Below are positions 61,283 to 64,000 of a stretch of DNA of 64,000 nt, one piece after another; the stretch's first letter is position 1, and each line of letters starts with the position of its first letter. The stretch comes from Terriglobia bacterium (GTDB lineage: Bacteria > Acidobacteriota > Terriglobia > Terriglobales > Acidobacteriaceae). Made by a program: the position numbers and the translations under genes. Under the pieces are notes generated by a model, which saw only the letters and a list, made by a program, of their open reading frames with translations, had not been told where the DNA came from and did not search any database. The stretch is from NCBI GenBank assembly GCA_020073565.1, contig JAIQEY010000025.1:1-64000 (forward strand), in the 5' to 3' direction.

Positions 61283-63199
61283 TTAATGTGCTGCGGACTC
61301 ACTCGCAAGCTGACGTTTGGCGTCTGCGTCGGAGGGGTTGAGTTCGAGCGCAATCTGAAACTCCCGCGCCGCGTTCGCATGATCCCCTTGTACCGAAAAC
61401 GCCTCTCCTAACGCCATATGAACGTCAAACAATCTGGGCATCGCCTTTGCCAGGGCCAGGAGCAGAGTGACTCCCTTGGCCGGCGCACCGCTCCTCACCA
61501 ACGACACCGAGTAGATGTAGTCCAGCCGTGAATCCGAACTGATTTGACTTTCGAGCGGCTTCAGAGTCTCTACCGCTTCGCGATACCGCTGGACGTGAAA
61601 CAGGCTGGCCCCGAGTGCCGAGCGAATCATAGTGTCATCTGGATGCGCTTGCAGCTGCCGGGCTAAGGGCGCAATCGCCTGCTCGTACTGGTTCGCCGCA
61701 AACGCCGCTCTTCCCCAGTTGTAGTCGATCCCCTCCAGAGATGGATTCCAGCTCGCGGCCTGCTGAAAAAATGTCAGAGCCTGCGAGAGTTCATCGCGGT
61801 TCGCCATGATCGCGCCCAGGTTGTTGTAGCTGTCCGCGATGGCGGGCGCGACTTGCTTTTCATACGCTTCCACTTGTTTCACAGTTTCCAGATCCATCGG
61901 CTCTTGAGAAGCGTGCGCTTGCACACTCACATTCGCGCCGGCGTCAGTCGAGGGCCTGCTTTCGGGTTGTCCTTGATTCGAAGCCACCGATTGCTTGAGC
62001 AGTTGGTCAGCGATCTTCAGTTCATGCTTCGCCTCTTCCTCGCGGCCAGCCTGCAACAGCAGCCTTCCCAACAAATAGTGGGCACGCTGGACCTGGTAGT
62101 GATTGTGCGAAACGTCCTTGGTCAATTCGATGGACTTCCGCAAAGATGCCTCTGCCTCGGTCCGCCGGTCTGCTTCGGCATACGCTTGTCCAAGTGAAAG
62201 GTGGACGTCGGGATTGCCAGGATCCAAGCTGGCGGCACGGCCCAAGAAACTTTCGGCCTCCTTGAGCTGGTGCTGGCTCACTGCGATGTATCCGAGTTGA
62301 TAGAGACTGAGGAAATCGTCGGGATGTCTCTCCAATTCTTTTCGGAACTCCTCCGCCGCGTCCGGAAAAGCTGCGTCCGCCAGTCCCACCAGATACGCCG
62401 CTCCGAGCGAGTAGTGGGCCCCGGGAAACTTGTCGTCCTTGACGATCACCTTCTTGAACTCCTGAATTCCCTGCTCGGGATAGCCCGCTTCGGCAAAGGC
62501 GCGTCCAAACTCCATGTGGATGGCGGCTGTGTCGCCGAACCCCGCAAGCATTTCGCCAAAAACGGTAGCGGCCCGGTCGAGAGCCTTAAGGTTCAAGTAA
62601 GCGATAGCTAACACGTAGCCGTGCTCGAAAGTAGGTTCCTGGGCCACCGCTGTTTCGAGTTGCTCGCTTGCTCTTTGATTCTCCTTACGTTGCAGCAAAA
62701 TTCGTCCGAGCACAAAGTGAGCACGTGCATTGCGCGGCCCCGACTGCAAAACGGTCTCGGCTGCAGACTGCGCGTTGACCAGATCACCGGCCGCACGGCG
62801 AGCCTCCGCATAGTCGAGACGCAAGCTGCTGTCGTGGGGAGTGAGAGGCAAGGCTTGTTCGAAGAGTTCGGATGCTCTCGAAGAATCGCCGGCATGGGCA
62901 CGTCGATCCGCCAGCCGCCGCAAAGCTTCAGCGAGGAAGGCTTTGTACTCGACCGCCGCCTGCTCCAGATTGTTTGCCGACTGGGCATTCTGGGCAGCGT
63001 CGTAGTGTTGCCGAAGTTTGTCCGGATCTGGGGGAGCAGGCTGTGTGGTCTGCGCCGCGACCACCGCGCCGGCCGCGACTGCAAGCACAACGACGACAAA
63101 CCGCGTAACTCGCCTTTCTTCCGCCGTCAATCCGAAGCCTTTGATCGCCCACCTCCGCACTTCCAGAGTTAAGAGCGGTCCGCAGCAGAAGTCAAGCAT
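61283..63199 (-). CDS. Large TPR-repeat protein with a membrane segment
   Basis: 638 residues. Hydrophobic signal or anchor near residues 33-50 (TRFVVVVLAVAAGAVVAAQT), preceded by an unusually long, charged N-terminus, so a later start is possible; no ATG fits, and a TTG near residue 24 is one option. The remainder is mostly TPR helices in three blocks (about 60-400, 440-600), with repeats such as LGRAASLDPGNPDVHLSLGQ and FQIALELNPSDADAKRQLAS. A Ser/Gln-rich insert lies near 405-435. A scaffold for protein complexes, probably in the periplasm. No catalytic motif. Confidence 0.85.
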   Translation of the reverse strand: MLDFCCGPLLTLEVRRWAIKGFGLTAEERRVTRFVVVVLAVAAGAVVAAQTTQPAPPDPDKLRQHYDAAQNAQSANNLEQAAVEYKAFLAEALRRLADRRAHAGDSSRASELFEQALPLTPHDSSLRLDYAEARRAAGDLVNAQSAAETVLQSGPRNARAHFVLGRILLQRKENQRASEQLETAVAQEPTFEHGYVLAIAYLNLKALDRAATVFGEMLAGFGDTAAIHMEFGRAFAEAGYPEQGIQEFKKVIVKDDKFPGAHYSLGAAYLVGLADAAFPDAAEEFRKELERHPDDFLSLYQLGYIAVSQHQLKEAESFLGRAASLDPGNPDVHLSLGQAYAEADRRTEAEASLRKSIELTKDVSHNHYQVQRAHYLLGRLLLQAGREEEAKHELKIADQLLKQSVASNQGQPESRPSTDAGANVSVQAHASQEPMDLETVKQVEAYEKQVAPAIADSYNNLGAIMANRDELSQALTFFQQAASWNPSLEGIDYNWGRAAFAANQYEQAIAPLARQLQAHPDDTMIRSALGASLFHVQRYREAVETLKPLESQISSDSRLDYIYSVSLVRSGAPAKGVTLLLALAKAMPRLFDVHMALGEAFSVQGDHANAAREFQIALELNPSDADAKRQLASESAAH

Positions 63200-63234
63200 G
63201 CGAAGAACAGGGTGGGGATCACTTTGCGAAACCG

Positions 63235-63313
63235 CTCACCACCACGGACACGAAGGTACACGAAGGAAAAGAACAAGAACCTTCATGGTACTTCATGTCC
63301 TTGGTGGTTCACG
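63235..63313. repeat. Palindromic repeat (CCTTCGTGTCC family), copy 2
   Basis: The left half (CACCACCACGGACACGAAGG, then TACACGAAGG, from 63235) is inverted at 63280-63313 (CCTTCATGGTACTTCATG, then TCCTTGGTGGTTCACG). It is related to 13279-13345 and ends in ATTTTTT. It lies between two divergent TPR-protein genes. Confidence 0.65.
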
Positions 63314-63424
63314 ATTTTTTGGCTGCATCGTGAAACAGAGCCACTCCCAAATGACGGAATTGTCTGCCCGCTCTTTGGCGGCAGCCGAATAGTGCTAGAA
63401 TGCAGCCCCAGAAGGAGGACGGTC

Positions 63425-64000
63425 ATGCGACCCCGAATCGCGCTCCTCCTGCTTCTTCTTAGCGCCCAGCTTTGTTTTCCGCAGCACGACGGGCACCACC
63501 TCAGCGGCTACGTACGCGAGGAGACCACGAATGTGCCCATCCAATCGGTGGCCCTGGAACTCTTGTCCTCGGGTATGCGCGCCGCCCCGGCCATTGTCTC
63601 TGGGATGGATGGAGAGTTTCGGTTTGCCGGCCTTCGCGACGGAGATTACTACATCGTGGCCACCAAGAAGGGCTATGAAACAGCCACCGTGATGGCTTCG
63701 ATCATGGGTGGGACAGCGCCTACCATTCTGGTCTACCTGCACAGGCAAGATACGAGTCAGCCTTCATCGCCGGACAGCCAGGTCTCAGCCCGTCAATTGA
63801 GCATACCCGAGAAAGCGCGAGAAGCCTTTGAGAAAGGCTGGAAACTACTCTACGAGAAGTCGGCTCCAGAAAAGTCTGTTTCTCAATTTCAACGCGCAAT
63901 TGGGGAGTTTCCTTTGTACTACGAGGCCTACGCCCAAATTGGCGTTGCGAACTACCGGCTGGCTAAGTTGTCGGAGGCAGAGAAGGCGCTTCGCAAATCG
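63425..64000 (+). CDS. Secreted regulatory-domain plus TPR protein (3' truncated by window end)
   Basis: The frame is open from ATG 63425, with AGGAGG 9 bases upstream, to the last base; 192 codons are visible. Signal peptide (residues 1-20, MRPRIALLLLLLSAQLCFPQ), a carboxypeptidase-regulatory-like beta-sandwich (residues 24-115: HHLSGYVREETTNVPIQSVA, GMDGEFRFAGLRDGDYYIVA), a Ser/Pro linker, then the start of TPR helices (KAREAFEKGWKLLYEKSAPE, YYEAYAQIGVANYRLAKLSE). Proteins of this design are common in Acidobacteria and likely work in the periplasm or at the surface. The function is not known. Confidence 0.85.
   Translation, partial: MRPRIALLLLLLSAQLCFPQHDGHHLSGYVREETTNVPIQSVALELLSSGMRAAPAIVSGMDGEFRFAGLRDGDYYIVATKKGYETATVMASIMGGTAPTILVYLHRQDTSQPSSPDSQVSARQLSIPEKAREAFEKGWKLLYEKSAPEKSVSQFQRAIGEFPLYYEAYAQIGVANYRLAKLSEAEKALRKS

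Overview
The window reads like the chromosome of a free-living Gram-negative soil bacterium of the Acidobacteriota. The clues are two giant Oar-like TonB-dependent receptors with N-terminal carboxypeptidase-regulatory domains, a convergent pair of FG-GAP/ASPIC-UnbV proteins, TPR proteins with signal peptides, an Acidobacteria-style serine/threonine-kinase remnant, and many short palindromic intergenic repeats. No named species can be assigned from the sequence alone.

Layout. Bases 1-20380 look like backbone: a PilZ/cation-antiporter fusion cut by the window edge, ubiE, aroB, a TerC-type membrane protein, an M28 peptidase, an Rrf2-controlled sulfonate/taurine-type ABC importer, a PP2C phosphatase, a PPK2 kinase, a blue-copper-like protein beside a coiled-coil porin, a two-component system, two small membrane or secreted proteins, and the tmRNA gene ssrA (20012-20380).

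The last 22 bases of ssrA recur exactly as a direct repeat at 53014-53035. The roughly 32.6 kb between them therefore looks like a genomic island inserted at the tmRNA 3' end, although no integrase was recognised. The island opens with pseudogene rubble: beta-propeller, kinase and TonB-receptor fragments around one intact metallophosphoesterase. It continues with a MacAB-type exporter, a cupin, a DctA transporter, an alpha/beta hydrolase and an Oar-like receptor. The main cargo follows at 36.6-52.9 kb: a GntR/FadR-type regulator with two perfect TGGT-N3-ACCA sites in the divergent promoter; a beta-hydroxyacid dehydrogenase; E1alpha, E1beta and E2 of a 2-oxoacid dehydrogenase; an unusual M24 protein; then on the opposite strand a Tat-exported ThDP enzyme, cytochrome c and an IorA/IorB-type molybdenum hydroxylase; then a 4,5-dihydroxyphthalate-decarboxylase-like protein, a multi-TM permease and a YncE-like protein. 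The whole suggests uptake and degradation of an organic acid or (hetero)aromatic compound, partly in the periplasm. Both molybdenum hydroxylase genes carry a frameshift in this sequence.

Beyond the repeat the window holds a second Oar-like receptor with a strong terminator and a LacI-like operator pair, two convergent ASPIC/UnbV proteins, a large TPR protein, and the start of another regulatory-domain/TPR protein that runs off the end.
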